Positions 52,079 through 61,295 are shown, counted from the stretch's first letter. The stretch is DNA of 64,000 nt from Luteibacter sp. SG786 (GCF_011759605.1 NZ_JAAOYX010000003.1:546107-610106), one strand, 5' to 3'. Numbers and translations are program-made. The notes: a model not told the origin generated them from the sequence alone.

Positions 52079-52810
52079 TTAGAAGCGGTATTCGCCCGCC
52101 AGCGAAACGATACCGGTGGAGCGCTTCAGACCGCGCGACACCTCGCCGGTGGCGTTGTTGCGCACCTTGCCGGCATCCGCGTGGAAGTAGTCGTACGACA
52201 CGCCCACGCCGAAGTGCTCGTTCACGTCCCAACCGGTGCCGAGGCCGGCATACCAGCTGCCGCGATCGGGGCGGCCGCCGCTGGAGAAGCCGAGATCCTG
52301 GCCCACACTGTTGTTGTAGTTCTGGTTGTTGTCGTTGGCGCGGAAGTAACCGCCGTGCGCGCTGATGTACCACTGCGGCACGAGATTGATCTTGCCGTTC
52401 ACGCCAACCATCCAGCCGCGCAGCGCGTTGCGCGTGGACTTCTGGTTCACGTCCTGGTCGGACTCGAAAACGTTCTTCACGCGGTAATTGCCGAGGTCCG
52501 CATAGCCGGCCTCGACACCGAGGCCCAGATCGGGACCGACCTTCCAACGATAGCCGCCGAGCAGGCCGTAACCCGTACGGCGGCCCTTCTCGCCGTGCAG
52601 GAAGTTGAATCCACTGGTGTCGCTGCCGAAGCCGCCGGTGTCGCTGCCGTTGGTGCGGCCGACATTGGCGCCGATGAACCAGTTGCCGCTACCGACGGCC
52701 TGGCTGGGCTGGTAATTGCCGCTCACGGCGGGGTTGCTGTCCTGTGCGAAAGCCGGAATGGCCGAAAACGAGATGCAAGAAACTGCAAGGGCAAGAATTG
52801 CCTTCTTCAT
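52079..52810 (-). CDS. Outer-membrane beta-barrel protein, paralogue of its downstream neighbour
   Basis: A 243-residue protein with signal peptide MKKAILALAVSCISFSAIPAFAQ. Strand pattern and order repeat those of the gene at 51290: GNWFIGANVGRT, TGYGLLGGYRWKVG, LGVEAGYADLGN, GWMVGVNGKIN, WYISAHGGYFR, SWYAGLGTGWDV, GVGVSYDYFHAD and the final VSLAGEYRF. It is longer because of insertions near the N-terminus (Ser/Gly-rich, GSDTGGFGSDTSGF) and in the strand 7-8 loop. Ligand unknown. It ends with its own hairpin, so the two paralogues seem to be transcribed separately. It is divergent from tkt, with 226 bp between. Confidence 0.85.
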   Translation of the reverse strand: MKKAILALAVSCISFSAIPAFAQDSNPAVSGNYQPSQAVGSGNWFIGANVGRTNGSDTGGFGSDTSGFNFLHGEKGRRTGYGLLGGYRWKVGPDLGLGVEAGYADLGNYRVKNVFESDQDVNQKSTRNALRGWMVGVNGKINLVPQWYISAHGGYFRANDNNQNYNNSVGQDLGFSSGGRPDRGSWYAGLGTGWDVNEHFGVGVSYDYFHADAGKVRNNATGEVSRGLKRSTGIVSLAGEYRF

Positions 52811-53036
52811 GGGAATATTCCTCTTTTTGTCGGGGCGGCCACCTACCGTTGAAGGGGAGGGGGAGGTCGGTGGCCAGGTTCGATTAGAGCCCCCGCAACC
52901 TGAAGAAATTCAAAAAACGGAGTCAAAAGATTAAGGCGGGGTTAACTTCCAGGCCGCGGTTGGTTCGTCCACGACAAGCAGGCAGACAATGCGCGACAAT
53001 CGCGTTTTTTCCGCCGCCCCTTATTGGAGAACGCCG

Positions 53037-55049
53037 ATGACGACACGCCGCGAACGCGCCAATGCGATCCGCGCCCTGGCCATGGATGGTGTGGAAGCCG
53101 CCAAGTCAGGCCACCCTGGCATGCCGATGGGCATGGCCGACATCGCCGAGGTTCTCTGGGGCGACTTCCTGCATCACAACCCCTCGAATCCGCATTGGCC
53201 GAACCGCGACCGCTTCGTTCTCTCGAATGGTCACGGTTCGATGCTGCAGTACGCGCTGTTGCACCTCACCGGCTACGACCTCGGCATCGAGGACCTCAAG
53301 CACTTCCGTCAGCTCGGCTACCGCACCGCGGGCCATCCGGAGTATCACCACACGCCCGGCGTGGAGACCACCACCGGTCCGCTCGGCCAGGGTCTTGCGA
53401 ATGCCGTGGGCTTCGCTCTCGCCGAGCAGGTGCTCGCGGCGCGCTTCAACCGCCCGGGCCACGACATCGTCGATCACCACACCTATGTGTTCGTGGGCGA
53501 CGGTTGCCTGATGGAAGGCATCTCGCACGAAGTGGCCTCGCTGGCCGGCACGCTCAAGCTCGGCAAGCTTGTCGCCATCTACGACGACAACGGCATCTCG
53601 ATCGACGGCGAGGTGCACGACTGGTTCACCGATGACACGCCGGCGCGCTTCCGCGCCTACGGCTGGAACGTGGTGCTGGGCGACGACGGCAAGCCGGTCG
53701 ACGGCCACGACGCGGACGCCATCAAGAAGGCGATCGCGGCGGCCACGTCGCAGAGCGAAAAGCCCTCGCTGGTGATCTGCAAGACGGTGATCGGCTTCGG
53801 TGCGCCCAACAAGGAAGGCAAGGAGTCGTCGCACGGCGCGCCGCTCGGCGCCGACGAAGTGAAGGCCGCGCGCGAGAAGCTGGGCTGGAAGTATGGCCCG
53901 TTCGAGATTCCGCAGGAGATGTACGACTCCTGGAGTGCCAAGGAAAGCGGTGCGAAGGCGGAAAAGGCGTGGAACGACAAGTTCGATGCCTATGCGAAGG
54001 CACACCCCGAACTTGCCGCCGAACTGAAGCGCCGCCTCAGCGGCGAGCTGCCGGCAAGCTGGAAGGACGGCGCCGACGCCTACATCAAGAAGATGCAGGC
54101 CGAAGGCCCGGTGGTCGCTTCGCGCAAGGCCTCGCAAATGGCGCTCGACGCGTTCGGTCCGCTGCTGCCCGAGCTGATCGGCGGTTCCGCCGACCTCGCG
54201 CCGTCGAACCTCACGATCTGGAAGGGCTCGAAGAACGTCGCTACCGCGGGCGCCGAAGGCAACTACATTCACTACGGTGTGCGCGAGTTCGGCATGAGCG
54301 CCATCTCCAACGGCCTCGCCCTGCACGGCGGATTCATTCCGTACGACGCCACGTTCCTGGTGTTCTCCGACTATGCGCGCAATGCCGTGCGCATGTCGGC
54401 GCTCATTCCCGCGCACGCCATCCACGTGTACACGCACGATTCGATCGGCCTTGGCGAGGACGGCCCCACCCATCAGCCTGTCGAACACCTGGGCTCGCTG
54501 CGCCTCATTCCGAACAATCGTGTTTGGCGCCCGGCGGATGCCGTGGAATCCGCAGTGTCGTGGAAGAAGGCCATCGAACGCGCCGGCAACCCTTCCTGCC
54601 TCGTGTTCTCCCGCCAGAACCTCAAGCACAACCCGCGCACCGAACAGCAGGTGGCAGACATCGAAAAGGGCGGCTACGTCCTCTTCGAGCCGAGCGAGAA
54701 ATTCAAGGCCATCATCATCGCGACGGGCTCGGAAGTGGGCATTGCCGTGGAGGCCGCACATGCGCTGGGCGACCAGGGTATTTCCGTGCGCGTGGTTTCC
54801 ATGCCCTGCACCGAGGAATTCGATGCGCAGCCCCTGGAATACCGTGAAGGCGTGCTTCCTTCCTGGTGCCGCGCGCGCGTCGCCGTGGAAGCGGCCAGCG
54901 AGGACTTCTGGGCGAAGTACATCGGCCTCGACGGCAAGGCGGTGGGCATGACCACCTTCGGCGCCTCAGCGCCGATCGACAAGCTTTACGAGCACTTCGG
55001 CATCACGACCACGGCGGTGGTGGATGCGGTGAAGAGTGTGATCAAGTAA
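53037..55049 (+). CDS. tkt: Transketolase
   Basis: A 670-residue thiamine diphosphate enzyme of the pentose phosphate pathway that moves two-carbon units between sugar phosphates. The N-terminus has [20 protein letters not shown] and the cofactor motif [26 protein letters not shown] closes the Mg site. The middle domain has [28 protein letters not shown] and [14 protein letters not shown], and [20 protein letters not shown] binds substrate. The C-terminal domain starts near residue 545 ([15 protein letters not shown]). TGGAGA lies upstream of the ATG. It is followed by a hairpin at 55071. It belongs to the loose cluster of central carbon genes with gapA, pykA, fba and pgk. Confidence 0.96.
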   Translation: MTTRRERANAIRALAMDGVEAAKSGHPGMPMGMADIAEVLWGDFLHHNPSNPHWPNRDRFVLSNGHGSMLQYALLHLTGYDLGIEDLKHFRQLGYRTAGHPEYHHTPGVETTTGPLGQGLANAVGFALAEQVLAARFNRPGHDIVDHHTYVFVGDGCLMEGISHEVASLAGTLKLGKLVAIYDDNGISIDGEVHDWFTDDTPARFRAYGWNVVLGDDGKPVDGHDADAIKKAIAAATSQSEKPSLVICKTVIGFGAPNKEGKESSHGAPLGADEVKAAREKLGWKYGPFEIPQEMYDSWSAKESGAKAEKAWNDKFDAYAKAHPELAAELKRRLSGELPASWKDGADAYIKKMQAEGPVVASRKASQMALDAFGPLLPELIGGSADLAPSNLTIWKGSKNVATAGAEGNYIHYGVREFGMSAISNGLALHGGFIPYDATFLVFSDYARNAVRMSALIPAHAIHVYTHDSIGLGEDGPTHQPVEHLGSLRLIPNNRVWRPADAVESAVSWKKAIERAGNPSCLVFSRQNLKHNPRTEQQVADIEKGGYVLFEPSEKFKAIIIATGSEVGIAVEAAHALGDQGISVRVVSMPCTEEFDAQPLEYREGVLPSWCRARVAVEAASEDFWAKYIGLDGKAVGMTTFGASAPIDKLYEHFGITTTAVVDAVKSVIK

Positions 55050-55070
55050 GACATTCGGCACGTGATGGTC

Positions 55071-55094
55071 AGAGGCCCCCGAAAGGGGGCCTCT
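55071..55094 (+). terminator. Terminator hairpin after tkt
   Basis: AGAGGCCCCC, loop GAAA and GGGGGCCTCT make a perfect 10-bp stem 22 bp after the tkt stop. The tail TCGTGTC is poor in T, so termination may be partial; the symmetric stem can also serve the convergent lectin-domain gene. Confidence 0.75.
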
Positions 55095-55099
55095 TCGTG

Positions 55100-55663
55100 T
55101 CAGGGACCGTGGTGAAGCACGCCGTGTAGCTTCTTGCCGCACGCATGCGGATCGCCAACGCAATAGGGTCCCGAGCGAGCCGGCATCGACCGACGGTCAT
55201 ACTCTTTCGCTGCCCAGACCGGCTTAACGCCGAGCCTGCGCAAGACGGAGGTACCCGGACCCCGCATGCGATTGCCAGCTCGCCCGGGAGCGACAACCAT
55301 AGCCTGTCCATGCTCGGTGATCGCGAACGTTCGATCCCGGCCGTTGCTCGCTGTCCACCAGACTGGGCGCCCTGCGGCATCGTAAAGCACGAAATTGCCG
55401 TCGCGTTGCATGTTCGCGACGACTGCGCCCCTGCCGGTCGTGTTCGTCGACCATATCGGCCGAAGCTGGCCGTCGTTGCTGTATACGACGAAGTTGCCGT
55501 CGTGCTGCATGACTCCGATGTATTTCCCTTCTTCTGAGAGCATGGTTTCACCCGTTCGCAATCCTTCTCCCGGCTGAAGGATGCGCGCCTGGCTCGCTCC
55601 GCTAGACACGAACACCAGCCCGGCACAGAGCACGAGCTTTATCGAGCGACCTTTCATAGTCAT
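55100..55663 (-). CDS. Secreted bulb-type (mannose-binding) lectin-domain protein
   Basis: A 187-residue protein. MTMKGRSIKLVLCAGLVFVSSGASQA is a signal peptide. Residues ~30-125 form a beta-prism of the bulb-type lectin kind: LQPGEGLRTGETMLSEEGKYIGVMQHDGNFVVYSNDG, MQRDGNFVLYDAAGRPVWWT. The QxDGNFVVY pattern (Q-D-N-Y mannose site) occurs twice in near-canonical form. The C-terminal ~60 residues are basic with two cysteines (YCVGDPHACGKK). Starts at 55663 or 55657 are both possible. It lies in an A/T-richer patch with an acyltransferase-SGNH gene, suggesting a role at the cell surface. The role is inference. Confidence 0.75.
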   Translation of the reverse strand: MTMKGRSIKLVLCAGLVFVSSGASQARILQPGEGLRTGETMLSEEGKYIGVMQHDGNFVVYSNDGQLRPIWSTNTTGRGAVVANMQRDGNFVLYDAAGRPVWWTASNGRDRTFAITEHGQAMVVAPGRAGNRMRGPGTSVLRRLGVKPVWAAKEYDRRSMPARSGPYCVGDPHACGKKLHGVLHHGP

Positions 55664-55873
55664 CAATTCCGAGTCCCTTGGCATCACCACCGTCTTGGTG
55701 GGTTTCACACGTTAGGGGTTCGTCTGGCGGCGGGATAACGGCGATGCCTGATCCACGACGTCACCGGCGCAAGGGAGGTCGAGTGGTCCTGGTCCGAGGT
55801 GGGTAGGGCCATTTCCTACCCCATTTGGCAACGGTAATTGGTAACATTCGCTACCAAAGGAGCAACAACCATC

Positions 55874-58018
55874 ATGACGATGAATATCCCGCGCGCGCGG
55901 TATCTGCCGCACATCGACGCATTGCGCGCATTGGCAGTCCTTGCCGTTGTTGCGTATCACCTGGACGGACGACTACTGCCCGGCGGCTTTGCCGGTGTCG
56001 ACGTGTTCTTCGTTATCTCCGGCTTCGTTGTGAGCATGGCCGCTTCCTCGCGCGGGCCGTCATCATCACGTGCATTCGTGGTCGACTTCTTTGCCAGGCG
56101 CGTTCGGCGGATCGTGCCGGCGCTGGGTGTATGTCTGCTGGTGACGGCGTTCATGTCTGCTTTGTGGATTCCGCCGTCCTGGTTGAGTGACAACGTTCCA
56201 AGAACAGGAAGATATGCATTCTTCGGATTGGGCAACATCGTCCTCGCGCGGTCGGATAACCAATATTTTTCACCGCTGGCGGAGTTCAATCCCTTCACGC
56301 ACACATGGTCCCTGGGCGTCGAAGAGCAGTTCTATCTGGTATTTCCCTTCCTTTTTGCCATGTGGTTGCGAGGTGGAAGATGCCGCGTCGTTGCGCTCGC
56401 CTTGTTCATGGGGGGTGCCGCGATGTCCTTCCTTCTTGCCGTAGACATGATAGGAGCGGGCAATTCCAAGGGTTACTACCTCTTCATCGCCAGGTTCTGG
56501 GAAATGGCGGCGGGGGTGTTGCTCTACCTGGGATGGTCTTCAACGCTATATAAGTCGATTTCCGCGCGGAGAGATTATCGAAGGATTCGTACATTGCTTT
56601 TGGCGGTCGGGGCGGCATGTCTGTGTTGGTCGCTTCTTTGCTCCGAGCCAGGAAAATCGCCGGGATATGCGACGCTCGTTCCCGTGGCGGCGGCAGCGCT
56701 CCTTATTGCCGCGTTCGATGCCGGGCGCGTGGTCGAGGTACGCCGAGCGCGAAATTGGCACTCATGGCTCACAAGTGTGGGTCAAATGTCGTATTCGCTC
56801 TACCTTTGGCACTGGCCAGTAATCGTTCTTTTCAAATGGACGGTCGGTTTTTCGAAACCTTGGCAAAGTGCTACTGCCCTTGCGCTTTCATTTCTTCTAG
56901 CAAGATTGTCATGGCGTTTCGTGGAACGGCCGTTCAGGTCAGAACATGTTTTCGCGAACGTTACTCCGGGTCGAACCGTGGTCGTGGCGTTTATGGCCAT
57001 TTGCATCGGTTCAGGGATCGCCCACGCCATGGATAGGCACCAAGCGAAGTTCTCGTTCAGCACGGTCGCCAGGTCGCCCGAGCTCTGGTACCCATCGAAG
57101 GGACAGAGGTTGACCGACGAAAAGGGGTGCAAGGTCTCTCCAAGCCGCACAGATCTTGCGGTAGGGTGGCGAGTGACATATCGGCGTAACGGATGCCAGG
57201 GCAATTCGACAGCGCCGGACGTATTCGCCGTCGGTGATTCACATGCGTTGGCCTACGGTCCGGCCTTTGCGTCGTATGCCTTGCAAACTGGCGCAGTGGT
57301 CACCGTTTACAACAACGGTGGATGCCCGTTTCTGAGCTTGCAACCTTGGCGGGAGGACAATCCACGCTGTCGTGAGAGTTCATCGAACGCGTTGACTGAC
57401 CTCCTGCCGAACCTGCAGCCAGGAAGCGTGGTGTTTCTCCCATCGCTTCGGTTACCCAGATTCGTCGATCAATGGGTCATATATCCCGGCGAGCAGGTCA
57501 ATTCGTTAGCCGCTGCACCTCGGACGTCAGAGCATGCAGAGAGTACGATGCGCGACGCTCGCGCGGTACTGGCGAAGCTCCGCGCTACGGGCGCCAGCGT
57601 CATGTTGCAGGCGCCCGGACCTGTACTGAAGGCTCCGCCCTTCCGCTGTGCCGATTGGTGGACGGCCTCTAATGAAATCTGCGCTGCGGGCACGCGAATC
57701 GATCGCAGCGAGTTCCTGGCACTTCGGGATCCCATGCTCGCTGCACTCGAGTCCCTCGCTGGCGACGACCACGGGATAGGCATTTTCGACCCTGTGAAGT
57801 CCCTTTGCCCGGGTGGTCAAACCTGCGAAGGTCTTATCGACGGCAAACCGCTGTTTTTCGACGGTGACCATATCAGTGCTTATGGGAACCAAGTGTTGCT
57901 TCCAAGCTTCACCGCGTCGATGCGTCAGGCGGTGGTGCCGTCCAACGGGGCGCCGTCCCTGTCTCCTCCGTTGCCGATGCTCGCCCGGCCTGTCGAGTTC
58001 GACCAGCCAGACGGGTGA
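55874..58018 (+). CDS. Membrane O-acyltransferase (acyltransferase 3) fused to SGNH domain, second copy
   Basis: A 714-residue protein of the same build as the gene at 17092-19287. The acyltransferase-3 domain (~1-365) begins RYLPHIDALRALAVLAVVAYH and has GGFAGVDVFFVISGF and WSLGVEEQFYLVFPFLF. The SGNH domain starts with VFAVGDSHALAYGP near residue 455 and ends with FFDGDHISAYGNQVLLPSF. It should transfer acetyl groups to an extracytoplasmic polysaccharide. AAAGGAG stands about 12 bp before the chosen ATG; another ATG two codons later is possible. Codon use shows many A/T third positions compared with tkt and pgk, which hints at transfer. No polysaccharide synthesis genes are adjacent. Confidence 0.9.
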   Translation: MTMNIPRARYLPHIDALRALAVLAVVAYHLDGRLLPGGFAGVDVFFVISGFVVSMAASSRGPSSSRAFVVDFFARRVRRIVPALGVCLLVTAFMSALWIPPSWLSDNVPRTGRYAFFGLGNIVLARSDNQYFSPLAEFNPFTHTWSLGVEEQFYLVFPFLFAMWLRGGRCRVVALALFMGGAAMSFLLAVDMIGAGNSKGYYLFIARFWEMAAGVLLYLGWSSTLYKSISARRDYRRIRTLLLAVGAACLCWSLLCSEPGKSPGYATLVPVAAAALLIAAFDAGRVVEVRRARNWHSWLTSVGQMSYSLYLWHWPVIVLFKWTVGFSKPWQSATALALSFLLARLSWRFVERPFRSEHVFANVTPGRTVVVAFMAICIGSGIAHAMDRHQAKFSFSTVARSPELWYPSKGQRLTDEKGCKVSPSRTDLAVGWRVTYRRNGCQGNSTAPDVFAVGDSHALAYGPAFASYALQTGAVVTVYNNGGCPFLSLQPWREDNPRCRESSSNALTDLLPNLQPGSVVFLPSLRLPRFVDQWVIYPGEQVNSLAAAPRTSEHAESTMRDARAVLAKLRATGASVMLQAPGPVLKAPPFRCADWWTASNEICAAGTRIDRSEFLALRDPMLAALESLAGDDHGIGIFDPVKSLCPGGQTCEGLIDGKPLFFDGDHISAYGNQVLLPSFTASMRQAVVPSNGAPSLSPPLPMLARPVEFDQPDG

Positions 58019-58030
58019 AGCTTAGGGTGC

Positions 58031-58399
58031 CTATTTGATCGCGCCCTGCACCCCTGGTCGGACGCGGTCTTCCCGGGCGCCAAGAAGAGGCTTTCCAATG
58101 TCGCCCGTTGTATCGCGCCCAACACCTGAAACCTTGCCCGTAGCGCCCAGCGCGAAAATCGCCACGTTGGTCAGTGTCTGTGCAAGGCGGCCTGGCTGCT
58201 GTGCATTCGGAGCGATGGGAGAGGGCGAAGTGGTGACGTGACGTTCGCGGTTAACCTTGGAAACATCGCGCGCGAGAGGCGATTCCCACCTTGGGTGCGA
58301 GTCCTCGCTTGTCGTTCCAGTGGCGTCGAGAGAAATCACCACAAAGAGGGCGCCGAGAATGGATCTCAGGGCTGTTGTCGCAGTGGGAAGCGGAACCAT
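58031..58399 (-). CDS. Hypothetical small secreted protein
   Basis: A 122-residue protein with no recognised domain. The start at 58399 follows CAGGAG by 5 bp, the best ribosome site in this patch. A hydrophobic segment (ALRSILGALFVVISLDATG) looks like a signal peptide. The rest is rich in Arg, Thr, Gly and Pro (PIAPNAQQPGRLAQT) with one mildly hydrophobic stretch LTNVAIFALGATGKVSGVG. It is convergent with the acyltransferase gene (12 bp between stops) and belongs to the same A/T-richer patch. The gene is probable because of start and signal, but conservation is unknown. Confidence 0.5.
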   Translation of the reverse strand: MVPLPTATTALRSILGALFVVISLDATGTTSEDSHPRWESPLARDVSKVNRERHVTTSPSPIAPNAQQPGRLAQTLTNVAIFALGATGKVSGVGRDTTGDIGKPLLGAREDRVRPGVQGAIK

Positions 58400-58552
58400 G
58401 CGTTCTCCTGTCGTATGACGTTTCACTGAGTGGCGCGGACGCGCAGTCAACGAAGTTAGGCGACGTTGCGCAGCCGGAACATCAGCCGGCGCCGATCGAG
58501 CGCGTAAGTCAGCCGTGCAGTACCAAAGGCAATCGCTTGCGTAGGACGAGCG

Positions 58553-59203
58553 CTATCCCGTAATCACTTCCCCCGCCAGCAGCACGATCTCCGCCGGCGT
58601 CTGCACCACCTTCCATGCGCCGGCGCTTTCCAGTTCCTCCCGGTCGCCGAAGCCCCAGAGCACGCCGAGGCCGCGTACGTCGTTGGCGACGGCTCCCTCC
58701 ATGTCGAAGAGCCGGTCGCCGACCATGAGCGTGTCTTCGGCGGGGTGGTCGAAGTCCGCCAGGGCAGCGGCGATCATTTCCGCTTTCTCGCTATGCGCCG
58801 TGCTCGGCGGCGGCGCGTAGATGCGTTCGAAGAGGTGGCCGAAGGGCAGGTGGGCGATGATCGGTTCGGCGTGCGAACGTGTCTTGCTGGTGACGATCGC
58901 GAGGCGATGCCCGGCGTCCGCGAGCGCGGAGACCATGTCGCCGACGCCTTCGTAAACGGTGTGTTCGGACCAGCCGATCTCGCGGAAACGCTGCGAGTAG
59001 GCCTCTACCGCGGCCTCCACGCGTTCGCTGTCACCGTCCAGCACGGCACCGAAGCTCACCCGCAGGGGTGGGCCGATCCACGACCGTAGCACGCTGTCGT
59101 CCGGAGCTTCCGCGCCGACGCTGGCCAACGAATGGCGCACGCCGGCGACGATGCCGAGTTCCGAATCGATGAGCGTGCCATCGAGATCGAACAGGATGAG
59201 CAT
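58553..59203 (-). CDS. HAD-family phosphatase (phosphoglycolate phosphatase-like)
   Basis: A 216-residue hydrolase. Motif I is LILFDLDGTLIDSELGI, with the nucleophile Asp6 and acid/base Asp8; IVTSKTRSHAEP is motif II; EKAEMIAAAL supplies the motif III Lys; MVGDRLFDMEGA is motif IV. The cap is the small helical C1 type of phosphoglycolate and related phosphatases. Its ATG shares one base with the pgk stop (TAATG), so it is translated after pgk. A phosphatase coupled to phosphoglycerate kinase could remove damaged or side-product phosphates such as 2-phosphoglycolate, but this is inference. Confidence 0.85.
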   Translation of the reverse strand: MLILFDLDGTLIDSELGIVAGVRHSLASVGAEAPDDSVLRSWIGPPLRVSFGAVLDGDSERVEAAVEAYSQRFREIGWSEHTVYEGVGDMVSALADAGHRLAIVTSKTRSHAEPIIAHLPFGHLFERIYAPPPSTAHSEKAEMIAAALADFDHPAEDTLMVGDRLFDMEGAVANDVRGLGVLWGFGDREELESAGAWKVVQTPAEIVLLAGEVITG

Positions 59204-60384
59204 TACTTCGCTTCCGCCCGCGCTTTCAGCGCGGCAACGGCCGGCAGTTCCTTGCCTTCGAGGAATTCGAGGAATGCGCCGCCGCCCGTGGAGATATAGG
59301 AGACGCCGTCTTCGATGCCGTACTTGTCCACCGCAGCCAGGGTGTCGCCACCACCGGCGATCGAGAACGCCTTGGACGATGCGATGGCGCGAGCCAGCGT
59401 TTCCGTGCCCTTGCCGAAGGCGTCGAACTCGAACACGCCCACGGGGCCGTTCCACACCACGGTGCCCGCCTTCGCGATCAACTCGGCGTAGCGCTTCGCC
59501 GTGTCCGGGCCGATGTCGAGGATCATTTCGTCGTCGCCGACCTGGTCGACCGGCTTCACCGTGGCCTTCGCGGTGGCTGCAAATTCGGTGGCGACCACGA
59601 CGTCGGTCGGCACCGGGACGTCGGCGCCGCGCGCCTTGGCATCGGCCATGATTTTCTTCGCCGTATCGAGCAGGTCGGCTTCTACCAGCGACTTGCCCAC
59701 CTTGTGGCCCGCCGCGAGGATGAAGGTATTGGCGATGCCGCCGCCCACGATGAGCTGGTCCACGCGATCGACGAGGTTCTGCAGCAATTCAAGCTTGGTC
59801 GAGACCTTGGAGCCGGCAACGATGGCGAGCAGCGGATGGTCGGGGTTTTCCAGCGCCTTTCCGAGGGCGTCCAGTTCTTTCGCGAGCAGGGGGCCGGCCG
59901 CCGCGATGGGTGCGAAGCGGATCACGCCGTGCGTGGATGCCTGCGCGCGATGGGCGGTGCCGAAGGCGTCCATGACGAAAACGTCGCAAAGTGCCGCGTA
60001 CTTCTTCGACAGGCCTTCGTCGTCCTTGCCTTCGCCGACGTTCATCCGGCAATTTTCCAGCACTACCACCTCGCCATCGGCGACATCCACGCCGTCGAGA
60101 TAATCGCGCACGAGGCGCACCGGCTTGCCGAGCTTGTCGCCCAGCCAATCGGCAACAGGCTTCAGCGAAGACGCTTCGTCGAACTGGCCTTCCTTCGGCC
60201 GCCCGAGGTGCGAGATAACCATGACCTTCGCACCGGCGTCGCGGGCCGCCACGATCGTGGGCAGCGAGGCGTCCAGTCGCTGGGTGGAGGTGATCTTTCC
60301 GTCCTCGACGGGAACGTTCAGGTCTTCGCGGATCAGCACGCGCTTGCCGCGCAGGTCGAGGTCTTGCATGCGGATGACGGACAC
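59203..60384 (-). CDS. pgk: Phosphoglycerate kinase
   Basis: A 393-residue glycolytic kinase that transfers phosphate between 1,3-bisphosphoglycerate and [21 protein letters not shown] is the signature; [11 protein letters not shown] and [12 protein letters not shown] bind substrate; [17 protein letters not shown] and [13 protein letters not shown] precede the nucleotide site; [15 protein letters not shown] and [12 protein letters not shown] complete it. The GTG start at 60384 is preferred since TGGAG lies 6 bp upstream and relatives begin similarly; an ATG five codons on (60369) is the alternative. The HAD phosphatase gene overlaps its stop by one base. In some relatives pgk is nearer to tkt and gapA. 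Confidence 0.95.
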   Translation of the reverse strand: MSVIRMQDLDLRGKRVLIREDLNVPVEDGKITSTQRLDASLPTIVAARDAGAKVMVISHLGRPKEGQFDEASSLKPVADWLGDKLGKPVRLVRDYLDGVDVADGEVVVLENCRMNVGEGKDDEGLSKKYAALCDVFVMDAFGTAHRAQASTHGVIRFAPIAAAGPLLAKELDALGKALENPDHPLLAIVAGSKVSTKLELLQNLVDRVDQLIVGGGIANTFILAAGHKVGKSLVEADLLDTAKKIMADAKARGADVPVPTDVVVATEFAATAKATVKPVDQVGDDEMILDIGPDTAKRYAELIAKAGTVVWNGPVGVFEFDAFGKGTETLARAIASSKAFSIAGGGDTLAAVDKYGIEDGVSYISTGGGAFLEFLEGKELPAVAALKARAEAK

Positions 60385-60527
60385 GTTGGGCTCCAGCTCA
60401 TGGACGGAAGGCCGCTATTGTCCGTGGCAGGACCGGATGGGCGCAAATCGGTCTCGCGCGGCAGCGCGGCAAGGCTTTCCACGCATGCGCCGCTAGAATT
60501 CCCCGTCGCTCTTCAGGAAGGCCCCGC

Positions 60528-61175
60528 ATGTCCCTCGCCCTGTACACCTATTGGCGCTCCAGCGCCGCATACCGCGTTCGTATCGTGCTGAACCTCAAGG
60601 GGCTGGACTACGAAGCGCGGCCGGTGCACCTGGTCAATGACGGCGGACAGCATCTGAAGGACGAGTACCGTCGCGTGTCGCCGCAGGCGCAGCTTCCCGC
60701 GCTCGTCGACGGCGACACGGTGGTCCGACAGTCGATGGCGATCATGGAATACCTCGAAGAGACGCATCCGGAGCCGGCGCTGATGCCGCGCGACGCCAAG
60801 GGCAGGGCGAAAGTCCGAGAGCTCATGCAGGCGGTGGGCACGGACATCCATCCCCTGGGCAACCTGCGCGTGCTGAAGGCGCTCGAGAGCGAGTTCGGGG
60901 CCGACCAAGCGGCAAAGGAGGCCTGGTCGAGACGCTGGATCCGGCACGGCTTCGATGGCCTGGAGAAACTCATGGCCGACGGCACGGCCGGGCGCTTCAG
61001 CTTTGGGAACACACCGAGCCTGGCCGACGCATGCCTCGTGCCGCAGCATTACAACGCCTTGCGTTGGGGCGTGGATCTGGCGCCGTACCCGACCATCCGG
61101 CGCGTGGTGGAGGCCTGCCAGGCGTTGGAGGCGTTCCGTAAGGCGGCGCCGGACGCCCAGCCCGACGCCCCATAG
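60528..61175 (+). CDS. maiA: Maleylacetoacetate isomerase
   Basis: A 215-residue glutathione-S-transferase of the zeta class. The N-terminal thioredoxin fold opens LALYTYWRSSAAYRVRIVLNLKGLDYE; the SSxxxRVR motif binds glutathione and drives catalysis. QLPALVDG and VRQSMAIMEYLEETHP follow. The helical domain includes FSFGNTPSLADACLVPQ. It isomerises maleylacetoacetate to fumarylacetoacetate between HmgA and FahA in tyrosine degradation. It lies about 15 kb from hpd-hmgA-fahA, between pgk (divergent) and pilU (convergent), so it is not under the same promoter. Confidence 0.93.
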   Translation: MSLALYTYWRSSAAYRVRIVLNLKGLDYEARPVHLVNDGGQHLKDEYRRVSPQAQLPALVDGDTVVRQSMAIMEYLEETHPEPALMPRDAKGRAKVRELMQAVGTDIHPLGNLRVLKALESEFGADQAAKEAWSRRWIRHGFDGLEKLMADGTAGRFSFGNTPSLADACLVPQHYNALRWGVDLAPYPTIRRVVEACQALEAFRKAAPDAQPDAP

Positions 61176-61192
61176 CGGGCCTTGTGTGGGAG

Positions 61193-61250
61193 CCGCTTCA
61201 GCGGCGATCTGGCCCGCTGCCGCGGGATCGCCGCTGAAGCGGCTCCCACA
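61193..61250. repeat. REP-like inverted repeat, family A, copy 6
   Basis: TGTGTGGGAGCCGCTTCAGCGGCGAT and ATCGCCGCTGAAGCGGCTCCCACA are separated by a very short centre (CTGGCCCGCTGCCGCGGG), making the most compact copy in the window. It lies between the convergent genes maiA and pilU. Confidence 0.85.
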
Positions 61251-61295
61251 AGTCTTTCAGGCCCCCACAGTCTGTCGGGCCCTTAAAGGTCGCCG

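Noticed and set aside
53106-54761. A 551-residue frame opposite tkt
   Set aside because: Shadow of transketolase; no supporting start or motif.
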